Assembly (NCBI GenBank): GCA_009617715.1
Contig: VTFK01000227.1
Coordinates: forward strand, 1 to 64,000
Origin: Plectrocnemia conspersa
Taxonomy: Eukaryota > Arthropoda > Insecta > Trichoptera > Polycentropodidae
Length of the DNA: 64,000 nucleotides
Direction: 5' to 3'
Shown one piece after another: positions 9,268-20,140 of the stretch. Below the pieces are notes generated by a model. That model was not told the DNA's origin. It saw only the letters and a list, made by a program, of their open reading frames with translations, and ran no database searches. The stretch's first letter is position 1, and the number at the start of each line of letters is the position of its first letter. A program made the position numbers and the translations under genes.

Positions 9268-9653
9268 CTATACTTCGTTTCATTTAACAGTCACTTTGAA
9301 GTCTATCCATTTCGACATTATTCATGTGAAAAAGAGATGAAAACACGTTTGATATATCATACTTATCATTACTCCTTTCTATATTTTAAACAAATTTAGA
9401 GACATTAGAAATTTTACTTTTATTTTTTATGTTGAAATAGTGAAAGTTATAAGTAATTAAAATCAATAATTTATCAATCGTTATCATTTAAATATATATC
9501 GATAACAATTTGAAGACGTACGTGCGCTGCGAGTGTCGGAATAACAATTCAAACGAAATGACAACTTTGCTCAGTGCAAGCGGACCGATGAAATGCCGTT
9601 GTAAAATACGCGATAATCCTCAAAGTGACTCTGTTAAATGAAACGAAGTATAG
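9268..9653. mobile_element. MITE with about 33-bp terminal inverted repeats
   Basis: The left end reads CTATACTTCGTTTCATTTAA and continues CAGTCACTTTGA. The right end (9619-9653), reverse-complemented, reads the same apart from a two-base insertion before TCACTTTGA. The element is about 386 bases and non-coding. The ends carry TATA, fitting a TA-targeting Tc1/mariner-type element, though the exact target duplication is ambiguous. A diverged relative, sharing ACTTATCATTA-type internal blocks in inverted order, lies at about 26510-26760. Confidence 0.75.
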
Positions 9654-11380
9654 GTCCTAAACTGTCAAACTGTCTCCGAAGATTGATCTTTGCGTTGAGA
9701 CATTTTGAATTGCATATAACTTAGCCAACCTAATCTTTTTTGTCTTATCTCTACCTTATTATATGTTAGTTGGTAATACTTTTAGTAGTCATGAATTTGA
9801 TTTTGTTAATTGAATATATTTGTTAGTTTTAACATATTTACACGTTTAAGTCTACGTTTACTTATAATTTTATCAGTTTACTTGCCAGCATGTTTGAGTA
9901 CGATTTTAATATGTTAAAATATTGTTCACTTATCTATTTAATTGTTTCTTTTACACTGACACAGAGGGACGCCATTTCATATTTTTTCCGTGGGTAAGGG
10001 GGGGGGGTAAAAGTTGCCCACTCAGTGATCGTTATTTTAATATTTCTTAATAAACTCGAGTAGGTCTCTCTGATGGCTTTTAGGAGCAATACATTGAGCA
10101 TAATACAATCTGTTAAGTTCACAAACTCTTTGTCTTTGAAGGTAAGTTTTTGCGTTGAAGTAATTAACAACATATAAATATTAGTTATAATGATTTACAG
10201 AAATTTTGCATATGCTGACCTTAAAGTATGCACATACAATATTTAGGGTGTCTTTGAAGGTTTGTCCTTGAATTGTTAAGCTATAAAATGCGCATAACGT
10301 ACAGAATCTGGGTTCCGGAAAAAAAACCACCCGCATTTCACCGACAGCAATTAAGCGCTAGCAGTTTACCGCCGCGTCAATTGATCGCATAAACAATTTA
10401 TGACATACAAATGCTTGCTATTGCCAGGCAATACATATAATTTTGGGCATTTAAAATTGAAAATAAGGTTTTTCTTATGGAGATTTAATTTTTAGAATTA
10501 AATGTAAACTCGCGGTGTGCCAAGTCTAAAAAAAGTTAAAATCAATGCGTATTTTAAGAGGCTTAACTTATATACTGTTCTAAAATGTCTATGAAACTAA
10601 ATTTGTGCAAAACGTCCATTTGCTGTTCAAGCCCAAACCTAACCTAAACGAATTAATCTATTTTAACTTCAAAAAGTAAAATTAGTTATATAACTTTCAT
10701 TGTGTTATGTTTTGGTTTTAACAGCATGGACGTATCGCAACTGTTACAGTGAATTAATATTTTTAATAGTATGCATATAATTTTATTAACTTAAGTTAAA
10801 ATTAATCAAATATCAGTGCAACTGCATTTATTCACTGCTACGCTTCATCATATGCTACGCAAAACTACTTCCAGGAACCAGATAAGGAGTGACTCATCGG
10901 TAGAAATTTTGATCAGTTTTGATTCCGAGAATCTTTTTTCTTCCGCCAGGGTTAACGGATTCGAGCAACCGTCGGGCGGTCACAGTTTCAGTCATCGCTG
11001 AAGAAGGGCATAAGAGCGCACTACAGAAAGGGCCTTGCCCTTGGCCGGTCGAGCCTCCACAGCAGACTTGGCGCCCCCAGAGACTGCAACCTCTAGAGCT
11101 GCATCCACTATAATTGGAGAGCGTGTCCTCAGTGTCTGTATTAACAATTGCTTTCTCGCTTTCTATGTATTATATCTAACATAACTTAGCCAAATAAAGT
11201 TTTTTTAAATGGCTGAATTGCGTTTCTTTCGACATCCACAAAAATAATAAAAATGTATCATTTATAAGTATGTTTGAAACAGGTCTGTTAAAAACCTGAT
11301 AAATAAAATATAATTTGATACTATATTTCTTATATTATAAAATCTGCTGACTATAAAAAAATTACTTTTATAGTAAAAAA
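9654..11380. other. Intergenic DNA with diffuse repeats
   Basis: No gene is seen. A block around 10608-10660 (CGTCCATTTGCTGTTCAA, CCCAAACCTAA) recurs at 19748-19780 next to a hairpin, so it belongs to a dispersed repeat. A run of nine or more Gs lies at about 9998-10007. The moderately GC-rich patch at 10900-11110 has only short unrecognised frames. Confidence 0.4.
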
Positions 11381-11383
11381 AAT

Positions 11384-12710
11384 TACAGAATCTGTAGGCA
11401 CTGACAGGACCTTTAATTTCTGTTTCGATAATATACAAATGTAATCGTTTTAAAACACATAGTTTTATTATGAAAATAAAACTTATACCATAGTGAAAGA
11501 AATAAAAAATGTCTCCGAAAATTTTATGGAACAGATCTGAAGATAAATTAAATATAGCATTTTTTCAGAATCCGTTATACTCGGAAGTATTAATCTACCT
11601 TGACATTTGCGAATAAGCCTTTAGAATTGAACATTCATAATTCAAACTCATCTCATGCAGTGAGACGTGATCAATTGCACATAATTACGTGTATTGTTAC
11701 AGAATTAATTGTACATGCTATCCAAATGGCACCTGTACGTCTGTCGATACTCGAAGCGTCATCGCTTACGTTTTGAACTTTGAATCACCTATTGTCTAAC
11801 GTGTTTTAGTTTCAAATGAAAAATATGACAATTTCTCTTGACGAAGAAATATTATTTATAGAGTTTTTGCAAATTGCTTTATTAAATTGCAGAATCGCTA
11901 GTTGTCTAGTGATAAGATTCGCTAATCACTGCTGTTTTGAACTTTGAACCAAAATCACAGTCGACGTATGTGAGAAAATTTGTTTATATATTTAAGAACT
12001 CATAAAAAAAATACATGACAACAATTCTACAGATTTACAAAATTTCTGTGCTTAAAAATATAAGACGCCTGACTGTCTACCGACCACAGAAGAGTAGATC
12101 TCGCTTGCGATTGATATTATAAACGGAATTCAAAACCCAGTTAAGATCGATTTTATTTCTTACAGAATATCTGCATATTGCTTCTAGCTCTAGAGTAAGT
12201 ATTGTGTAAGAAAAATTATTTTAATTCCTCTTTTCAATTATTTTTCGATATGAAAATTTATATAAGTTCTGCATCAGAATATAAAAAGCACCTGCCTGTC
12301 TACAGATCTAATTAGCGCTAATCTCGCTTGCGATTATTGCGTCAATATTATTTCATTGTGATCATTATAGATTGCGCATAATTAGATATGATGGTTTCTT
12401 ATAGAACTTATACATAGAAATGACATAAACACAAAAAAAACACGACTGTTGCCAAAAAACAGTTTTACATGTCTAAGTAGTGTCTAGTGAAAAGAAACAT
12501 AATAATACTTCTCAAAATCTCTTCAGTGGTTTATTTTCGATATTGCTCATGATTATATATGATGATTTCTTACAGAATCTGGTAGATATAACTATAAAAT
12601 TTACAGAATTTATACAACAAATGTAAGGCGTCAGTCTGTCTACCGGTTGCGTTTAACATTCGTCTCGCTTGTGATTGTTGCGTTTTGAACTTTGAATTCA
12701 AAACAGTTAC
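11384..12710. repeat. Degenerate tandem array, units about 160-230 bp
   Basis: A recurring pattern runs: TTACAGAATCTG, a short spacer, then GGCGCCTG-CTGTCTAC-like, then TCTCGCTTGCGATT, then TTTTGAACTTTGAA. Units or unit parts start near 11729, 11891, 12059, 12287, 12441 and 12600. Identity between units is moderate with indels. No open frame crosses the units. This looks like an old satellite-type or internally repeated element; its nature is not recognised. Confidence 0.55.
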
Positions 12711-13780
12711 AATATATTATACGCCATGGTAGCTCTAAACAGGTTGATTCATTAGTCAGAGAACTGCTGTATAAAAGTCGAGGAAAAAATCATGTAAAAA
12801 ACGTTGCAATTTTTCTAGTAGACGCTTCTCTTCATCGTGAATTAAAACAATTTCACTAGAACGTTGTAATCGTTTAAAACCTGTATATATCCAAATTTAC
12901 TTTAAAACATTAGATACAAAACTATAAGACGCTATAAAATATCGTACTCCAGAAATATCTTTCGGCCTTCTTACTCATAGGTGTACTAAGCAATAACGTT
13001 ATCGCGCGATAACAGTATGACGTACCGAACGAAGTTATTTCAATACACCTGAGGTGCGAAAATGAAAAAAAATCTTTCAAGAAACTCCTTTGAGTCTACG
13101 GTTTTACTTACCTGAATGACGCATTTACCTTACTAAACGAGCTTAATCTCTCCTTTCAAGGGCCGCCAGGCAGTTCGCTCGTTATGAATGGCGAAATAAA
13201 ACCTTTTATAATAAGATAACTGTTGATGTACATGCGATAAGTGAATATGACGCCAAAGAATTATTCTTCTCACAGATTTTCGTTCCACGAACAGATCAGC
13301 CATAATCTCATAATGATTTTTTTTGAAATGTGCTAAGATCTTCCTAAGCCTATGGAATGTGTAATATTATATATTTTCGTACCCCAATTTTATTCCTGTT
13401 GGAAACAATGGTCTTCTTTTATTTTTTGCGCTGGCACCCTCTTTTTCGCATTCCACTCCTCGACATCCGTTTGGCTGTTCTTAATTTTTTTTCTCGTCGA
13501 ACTATGAAGACGCGCTGTCTAGAGATACCCGATGAATATTTGCTCCGATTCCAGGTAAATTTTTACAAAATCAATAGTCAATAATTGTTTTTATAAGACG
13601 TTTAATCACCTCACGATATAAATACAGAAAAGGGAATGGAGCATGAAGCATGAAGTTAATTCAACTCCATATTTATATGTGCATATATAATCAAAGGTGT
13701 TAAAACAAACGGTTATTTGCTATAAATATGATAGCCAGAAAAGATTTTATTAGAAGCATTATATATTATAATTTTGATAT
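12711..13780. other. Intergenic DNA with a GC palindrome
   Basis: No recognised gene. A perfect 16-base palindrome GTTATCGCGCGATAAC lies at 12998-13013, nested between short inverted AGGTGTA/TACACCT arms (about 12979-13050). The open frame at 13357-13584 has no recognisable motif. Confidence 0.4.
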
Positions 13781-13781
13781 A

Positions 13782-14790
13782 AATGTGTTTTCTTAGAGGT
13801 ATAGAACTTTAAAATAAAATAAAACACATAAAAATCGTGGTAATAGCCATGTATCAGTTTTATTAGAAAGATAATTTTGAGCATATGGTTGGTTCGAATA
13901 AAGCGCTATCTGGAAGTCCAATTTTCGAGCACTAGGGCCGTATATCGGAAATAACGCGGCGAATGTTGGCTTCTTAATCGTTCATCGTTTATCAGAAAAT
14001 AATCCGAAGGTGAGGTGTTAAATCACACGATCTTGGAGGGCAATTCACATGCGAAATTATGCGCTCATCGAATGTTTTCTTCAATAAATTAAGTGTGGCG
14101 CGCGCTGTGTGGTATGTTGCGCCATTTTGTTGAAACTAACACTCTTCCACATTAATGCCATTCAATTAAGGAATGAAAAAGTCAGTAATAATGGATCTAT
14201 AGCGCTCTACATTGACTGTAACGTTCTGGCCTGCATCATTTTTGAATAAATATGGACCAATGATTCCACCAGCCCATAAAGAAAATAAAACAGTGACTTT
14301 TTATGGATGAAATGGCGTCTCAATAATGGCTTGTGGATTTTTTTCACTCCAAATGCGGTAATTTTGCTCGTTAAAATAACCATTCATGACCTTCATCGCT
14401 GAACAAAATTTTGTAGTGAAAATTAGGATCAAGAGCAATCTCGTTTCCCACACCTCCAAATCAGAAACAACTTCTTCGGTGCGCACTGTACGACGTCTCT
14501 GCGGATGCGTGTTATCAATTAAAGTATACGTGGTGCGAAAACGATCCATGGTTATTCGAATCACTTGCTCTGATGGACGTCTATGTCGACTGTAAAATAG
14601 ACGTAGCGCACGATAAGTTTTGCAAACTGAACCACGATTTTCGAAATAAATTTGCATAGTTTCAAGAGTTGTTCTGTCGTAGGTTTATTTATATTGAAAT
14701 GGCAAATCAAACTGAGCACAAATCAGCTGTCAGCTGTCAAATTGGCTGTCGCTGGAAAAAGTGTTGCACAAACCTTTAGATATAAATGCA
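13782..14790 (-). mobile_element. Mariner-like DNA transposon relic (copy 1)
   Basis: The minus strand encodes, with breaks, a transposase of the insect mariner-like type. The N-terminal frame (14301-14657) reads QIYFENRGSVCKTYRALRLF and RIWSEKNPQAIIETPFHP. Further left, the frame resumes with GGIIGPYLFKND and a region like TARATLNLLKKTFDERIISH and CPPRSCDLTP before its end. Several stops and frame changes make it inactive. The 3' end (AAATGTGTTTT, TTAGAGGTAT) is shared with copy 2 at 36.1 kb in the opposite orientation, which sets the left border near 13782. The right border is estimated. Confidence 0.8.
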
Positions 14791-15164
14791 ATCTAATTTG
14801 AGAAACCTAAACAGTAACTTAACATTACTGATCCATATCCGATGTTAACTTAATGGATTAAGATTTATTGAATATATATATTCATAGGTCGGACAGCTGT
14901 TTTTCAGAAAGAGTATATAAATATAACGATAAATATGAGTGGAAGTAAAACAATGTTTTAATTACAGGTGAACCATAAGATGGAAATAATATATTTTCTT
15001 CAGGTACCTAAAATGCAAATGACGAGAGCGTGCCTATATTTTTTCAGGGTCTTTTAGAATAAGTATGCAAATTTATTTAAATATATTAAACATTGTAAGC
15101 TTGTATATAGAATAAATATACAAACATACATTAAATTTGATATAAATTTTGATTATTTAGAAAA

Positions 15165-15945
15165 GTTTAAATCATATCTCATATCACTAGCACCTGCCAG
15201 ATTAATTATGTTTCACTGGTAAAAATATATGTATGTATATTTACCGATGAAAATGTATTCCAATATGATTTCACTGAAATCTCATATTTAAAAAAAAATA
15301 TTTTCGGGATAGATTCGAAACTGTTTTTTTTAATTATATTTGAGAAACAACCTGAAAATTTCTAGTTTAGAATCAGGGACATAATTTCAGCTTTTTTGAC
15401 AGCAACTAGCATCAACCAGATAAATTATATTTTCACTGATAAAAATATAAATCTACTGGTGAAAATGTATTCAAATATGATTTCACTGAAATGACAAAAA
15501 AATATTTTTGAAGCAATATATTCGAGACTGATTTTTTTAGATTTTTTTTGAGGGATAAACCGAGAATTATATTTTCGCTTGTTGAAAATATATATCTACT
15601 AGTGAAAATATAACTTCACCATAAAAACACATTCACTGTAACATTTATACATCGCATATAATAAATAATGATAAGTATGTAATTGTATATATGATATAAT
15701 ATTACTACATATGGAAAAATTTAAATCATATCTCAAATTACTAGCACCTGCCAGATAAATTATGTTTTTACTAGTAAAAATATATATTTATCGGTGAAAA
15801 TGTATTCCGATATGATTTCACTGAAATGCCATATTTTAAAAAATATTTTCGGGATAGATTCGAGACTGTTTTTTCTAAAATATATTTAAGGAATAGCCCA
15901 AGAATTGCTAGTTTAAAATTAGGAATGTAATTTCAGCTTTTTTCA
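15165..15945. repeat. Three diverged direct repeats
   Basis: A block beginning CTAGCACCTGCCAGAT, followed by AATTATGTTT, a GGTGAAAATGTATTC segment and TGATTTCACTGAAAT, occurs at 15187, 15406 and 15741. The first and third copies also share ATCATATCTC upstream and TTTTCGGGATAGATTCGA downstream. Spacing is 219 and 335 bases. A short related piece is at 19655-19725. It is non-coding and its function is unknown. Confidence 0.75.
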
Positions 15946-16099
15946 TATGGAGGGGGAAGGGGTGCAAAAATTGGCTAGTCAGTGGTCGTCTTTTAAACAT
16001 TTCGATTTCATTAAAATTCATAGTATTTCATTAAATGGCATACATTTTCCTGGCCAAGTTCAAAGTGAGAAAATGCTCACATCTACCCCTCCCCCAAAG

Positions 16100-16300
16100 G
16101 ACATCCCTGGTGCTAGTGTATTAAGGAGCTGAATGGCGATAGATCTATAGGCGAGTCGGTTAGTGTGGATGTGTCCTCGCTTTAACGAGCATTAGAAGCG
16201 GACGCGATCGTAACTTTCACAAAAAAGTCATGTAATCCAAAACTGGAGTTCCTTAAGAATTGTTTGATTCAGTTGTTTGAATAAATGATTAGCGACACAT
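16100..16300. repeat. Dispersed repeat, copy at 16.1 kb
   Basis: GTATTAAGGAGC, a GCGAGTYGG-containing stretch, then GGACGCGATC and CTGGAAT/GTT blocks are shared with 24666-24800 in the same orientation. The copies are diverged. Because the 16.1 kb copy lies 0.7 kb beyond the RT relic, both may be pieces of the same non-LTR family. This is an inference. Confidence 0.5.
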
Positions 16301-16896
16301 TCATTTCTGTGAGAACTTAAGAAATCATATTCCAACGTTCCAATAAGAAAGGCATTGAGATACAAGAACGAATAATAACCGAATTTAATCATATAAAGGT
16401 ATCTCAAAAGCCTTTTCTAATCTTTTTAGTGTAAGAGGTATTATTTGATTACTCGCCCTCTTAATTTAGAAGAGGGGGTGGTAAAGTTTGTTTACGTTTT
16501 GTAAAAAAAATGCTCCTGTTTTAATTCAGTTGATTTTTATTTTCCACCTCTCAAAATATTTATTTAAGATTTTAATTTTTTTTTAATATATTCGCGATTG
16601 GTTTAAGACCGTAAGCACTAGTTAAAATAGCTGTATGGTCAGCGTACATAGATAAACGCGTAATTCGCAAATCTACGGAATCTTCTCGTGATAGTGGAGG
16701 TTTTTTCTACATACTGAAAAATCCTCCACTTGCATTTAAAAGTGAATTTCTCTAGACCTAACGTCACCACCTAGACTGTAAGAATTTGCCGATGTTGAAG
16801 GATATCTAGAAATTGACATAATATGGGATTTTCCGAAACTAAGGGGCAAACGGTTGTTGGAAGCCTATCTTCACAAATAATCTAGAATACGCAATA
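16301..16896. other. Intergenic DNA
   Basis: No gene or clear repeat unit is recognised. The stretch separates the dispersed repeat from the simple repeat and may be decayed retrotransposon sequence. Confidence 0.35.
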
Positions 16897-16922
16897 TTTA
16901 TTTATTTATTTATTTATTTATT
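16897..16922. repeat. (TTTA)n microsatellite
   Basis: About six copies of TTTA, placed immediately at the 3' side of the minus-strand RT relic. Confidence 0.9.
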
Positions 16923-17460
16923 AAAATTATAACCATCGTGACTAAACAATATTAAATTGGCACATAAAAGAAAACTGAAATTTGTAACTGGCATATGTAT
17001 GGCATTAATAAATAAAGGAAAAACAGAGGGCCCATGTTGAACCCTTGAGGAACTCCCAACGGTGTGAAACAATGGTTACGAACTGATCAAATTAAAACAT
17101 CGGAACAACCAAGGCCCCACAATTTTCCTACTAATAACCTATTTTTCAATATCAATGTATACGACCTCTGCTTATATTTCCGCATTTGAAGATTTCGTCA
17201 CTGTTTTAATGAAAGACGGGAGGCTAGTGTCGGGATGAAAATCATGACGAATGCGATGAATAATTTAGCAGGAGCAGACAGTAACATTACGACTGTTCTA
17301 TAGTTATTGATACGTTTGTCACTCTTTTTATAAATTGAGATAACTAGTGCATTACCAAAAATAAATAATAACGTCTTGAGAATCAGATCAAAAATACGCT
17401 TTCGATGAGCAGCAAGACTGATTTCGCGACCTTTGTAAATGAATCGGAGAGCAAATTAGA
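16923..17460 (-). mobile_element. Non-LTR retrotransposon reverse transcriptase relic
   Basis: The minus strand, in order, reads LFIFGNALVISIYKKSDKR followed by INNYRTVVML and KLFIAFVMIFIPTL. Next come EVVYIDIEK, LLVGKLWGLG, and LGVPQGFNMGPLFFLYLL. These correspond to the conserved YKKGD..NYRP, D(Y/F)xKAFD, and (S)GVPQGSxLGPLLF blocks of Jockey/R1/CR1-type reverse transcriptases. Frame changes and stops separate the blocks, and the FADD catalytic box is degraded (a diverged match lies about 16930-16960). The copy is inactive. Confidence 0.75.
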
Positions 17461-19780
17461 CCCAGAATAATCTTATTAACTTTTCTCTTCTAAAGTCATA
17501 TAACACTCTTCAACGCGACATTTCATCCTTAGTCTTAACCAAGTAAGAAAATTTTGAAACAAAGGATTTAAAAAATGTTCTGAATCATAGAACAATGAAT
17601 GAGCTTGTACTAGAGATGTTCTTTGTGATGGTTATGATGGCTACACATCATCTTGAAAATTATCAAAACTGACTATTATAGAGCATTTTAGGCGAGAGGT
17701 AAAAAGAACCGTCCCCCACTTAACCACCATATTCTACTCCTAGAGAGTTTTTCACCGTGTCTCTTCCGACGCAGTAGGTATTAATCTAGGCGTGGCTTTT
17801 TCGGCCGAGTCACACGAGTCGATCGGTTCGATTTATCAAGATTTTGCACCGCAGCCGGCGGGTTTATATAGAATAGTTTCGTTATGACGTCAACCGTAAC
17901 AGGTGTTCGCTTCTGTGTCATGCGATGGGAGCTGCGAAAGATGTCAACTTGAGTCTTGAGTGAATACACTCATGCTATATAGATAGAATACGCGCATTCA
18001 AGCATAGATGTAAAGAAACCTATGATGTGGCGCTTGTCCTAGATTTACTCTAAAAGTGACTCGTTAGGGTTTCCTGCAAGGGTTTTCTTTAATTGTATTT
18101 CAAATACGTTAAGTCTGTTTCAACAGAAAAGTTATCATAATAACGATGTGATTTTCAATTAGGGTATAACTCACCCCGAATTAGTGTCATTGCTCTCTCT
18201 CTTGATTTACCTACCATTTAAATTATAATTTTGGAGTTAATGCTCCAGTCAAAAACCAAAAAAGTATTCGTTGTATATGTATTATGTTTAGTAAATTTGC
18301 TTCCTAAGTAACATTTAGAATGATCTTAATCTTATCTATGTATTTACTTTTTATAGAAAACAACGCATGCATCGTTGAGTTGACTATTTGAGTTATGAAT
18401 ATGAGCAACTGAAAATTGGATTAATTTTGTGTGACGTATCTTTAATCGTAGATCGTACCATCAGTTGTTGCAAATTTCTGTCATTTTGCCAAAAGTTACT
18501 AATACATTAATTAAATTCTGTAATGAAAATCTAATCACCATAACCACTAGATTGCAAAATTATTATATGAATTCTGATTTAGTTGATCTTATAGAGACAA
18601 TGTGGACATTCTTTACACAATTTTATAGACGTATTTTTTCAACGCAATTTTGCTTTAATTTATTTTCTAGTTTAATTAGGAAGCTTGGTTCGATATTTAT
18701 TCTTACTAGCTTTACGCTTTATGTCACTAATTATATTTCAGCGATTTTAATTAACGAATTCGTCAAACCACACTTCAATAATTGTATCTATATTAAATCA
18801 ATAAGCACCTTTTCTATTGATATGTTTATTCCCATAAATCATTGAATCTTTTTTAAGGTTTCTAACCCAAAGGGGTGTGACTTCGTAGCCAGAAAAACGC
18901 CGTTGGAAACTAGTAATTGCGACAAACTATGGTGGGCGAGTATCTTTATTCTCCGAGCGGCGGAAGAGAAGCTGGTGGAGGGATGATGATCCGGTGTAGT
19001 CGAGGTTCGTTCCTCTCCGATCCTGACCGTATGTGGCCGAGAGGTCCACCGTCTGCCGTCTCAGCCCGTCTCTGACCTCTCCTCATTGAAGACCAGCCTT
19101 GTTGCAAAGCTCGCTGACGAATCACAATCATGCAGTGACCATCCAGTGACCATGCAGTGACCATACAAAATATATCCACGCCTCTATAAAGTTATATTTG
19201 CTTGCTAGACATCCTTCCGAGGACGAATGGTGCAACGGGAATATTGTGACTCTACGGTGCTTTTTGTCATCCGGTGATATATTGTTTTCCGTACCCATTT
19301 CGCAACAAAGAAATATTCTTTCAATGCATCGAAGAGTAATTACGTGTTATTTATGTGAAACATTTTTTTATGGACGTAACGAGGGCTTTTGTGTAGTCCC
19401 TCCCTTTACAATATTTAGTCAAGTTTATCCTTATTATATCGTGGTTATGGTAATTATTGCGCGAGTTTCAAGAAAAGAACCTCCACAGTTTATTTATTTA
19501 ATGTTAATTTTTCTATTGTAACATAACATGCATTATCCCAATGCCTTATAAGCACCAAGAAAGTCATTTAGGGAAGGTGCAAATGAAAGCACCCCTCTTC
19601 TCGAAATTGACTAGAAAAATGCATGTAAATTAATATTTTCACTAGCGAAGTCCAAATACATTTTCAAGAGATATATATTTCAAGGAGCGAAAATAAAATT
19701 TCACTGATAGTGAAATAATATGTTGCTTTCAATTTGACAGTTGCGAAGCGTCCATTTGCTGTTCAAACCCAAACCTAATT
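17461..19780. other. Intergenic DNA
   Basis: No supported gene. The 126-codon frame at 18465-18845 (+) is the longest in the desert, but it is rich in Ile, Phe, Asn and Thr and lacks a known motif. A GC-richer patch at 18940-19180 carries a minus-strand frame with no recognised domain and three tandem copies of CATGCAGTGAC-like 11-mers at 19128-19163. The region at 19376-19480 resembles 34071-34180 (CGTAACGAGGGC, CGAGTTTCAAGAA), indicating another dispersed repeat. Confidence 0.4.
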
Positions 19781-19824
19781 TAATGAAAGTTCTAAAACTA
19801 ATTATAGTTTTAGAACTTTCATTA
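19781..19824. repeat. Perfect 20-bp-stem hairpin
   Basis: The arm TAATGAAAGTTCTAAAACTA is followed by the four-base loop ATTA and the exact reverse complement. It lies beside the dispersed CGTCCATTTGCTGTTCAA repeat also found near 10.6 kb, so it may be the tip of a fold-back element. Confidence 0.9.
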
Positions 19825-20019
19825 GGTCAAGTCCAATAAACAAACTAAGCCAACTCATATCTCAGGGAAAAATAAACGAAAGAAGATGTACCGGAAGAAA
19901 GAACGTTTCATCTCGCATATTGCTCATAGTTTGTCTGCATTACGATATTACACTATGTTTTAAAAATATGACAGCTATTCTTACCGATATTATTACCGAC
20001 TTCTAATATAGGAGGACTG

Positions 20020-20140
20020 ATTGAAGTATATTCAAACCGAATTTTGGTCAATAAGAGAGCGCAAAAACAATTACCACTTCTCAGAAGTCAAATATTCACG
20101 TCAAAAGCAATAAAATCGTGTCGAGCTTTCTCTGCAAGCA
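20020..20140. repeat. Dispersed repeat, partner of 22.7-22.9 kb
   Basis: Shares AAACCGAATTTTG, CAATA-GAGAGCGCA, a CTTCTCAGAA block and CACGTCAAA followed by AATAAAATCGTG with 22770-22870 in direct orientation. Moderately diverged. Non-coding. Confidence 0.65.

Noticed and set aside
11728..11743. GGCACC-TGTAC-GTCTG as a silencer element
   Set aside because: The fourth base is A instead of G, breaking the Mad half-site; it also belongs to a repeat unit of the 11.4-12.7 kb array.
11384..12710. CRISPR-like array
   Set aside because: Units are diverged, of unequal length and not separated by unique spacers of constant size; the genome is that of an insect.
18465..18845. 126-codon open frame, the longest in the desert
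   Set aside because: AT-driven composition, no recognisable motif, no splice or polyadenylation context; likely chance.
18946..19179. 78-codon minus-strand frame in a GC-richer patch
   Set aside because: No domain, and the start lies in three tandem CATGCAGTGAC copies; treated as non-coding.
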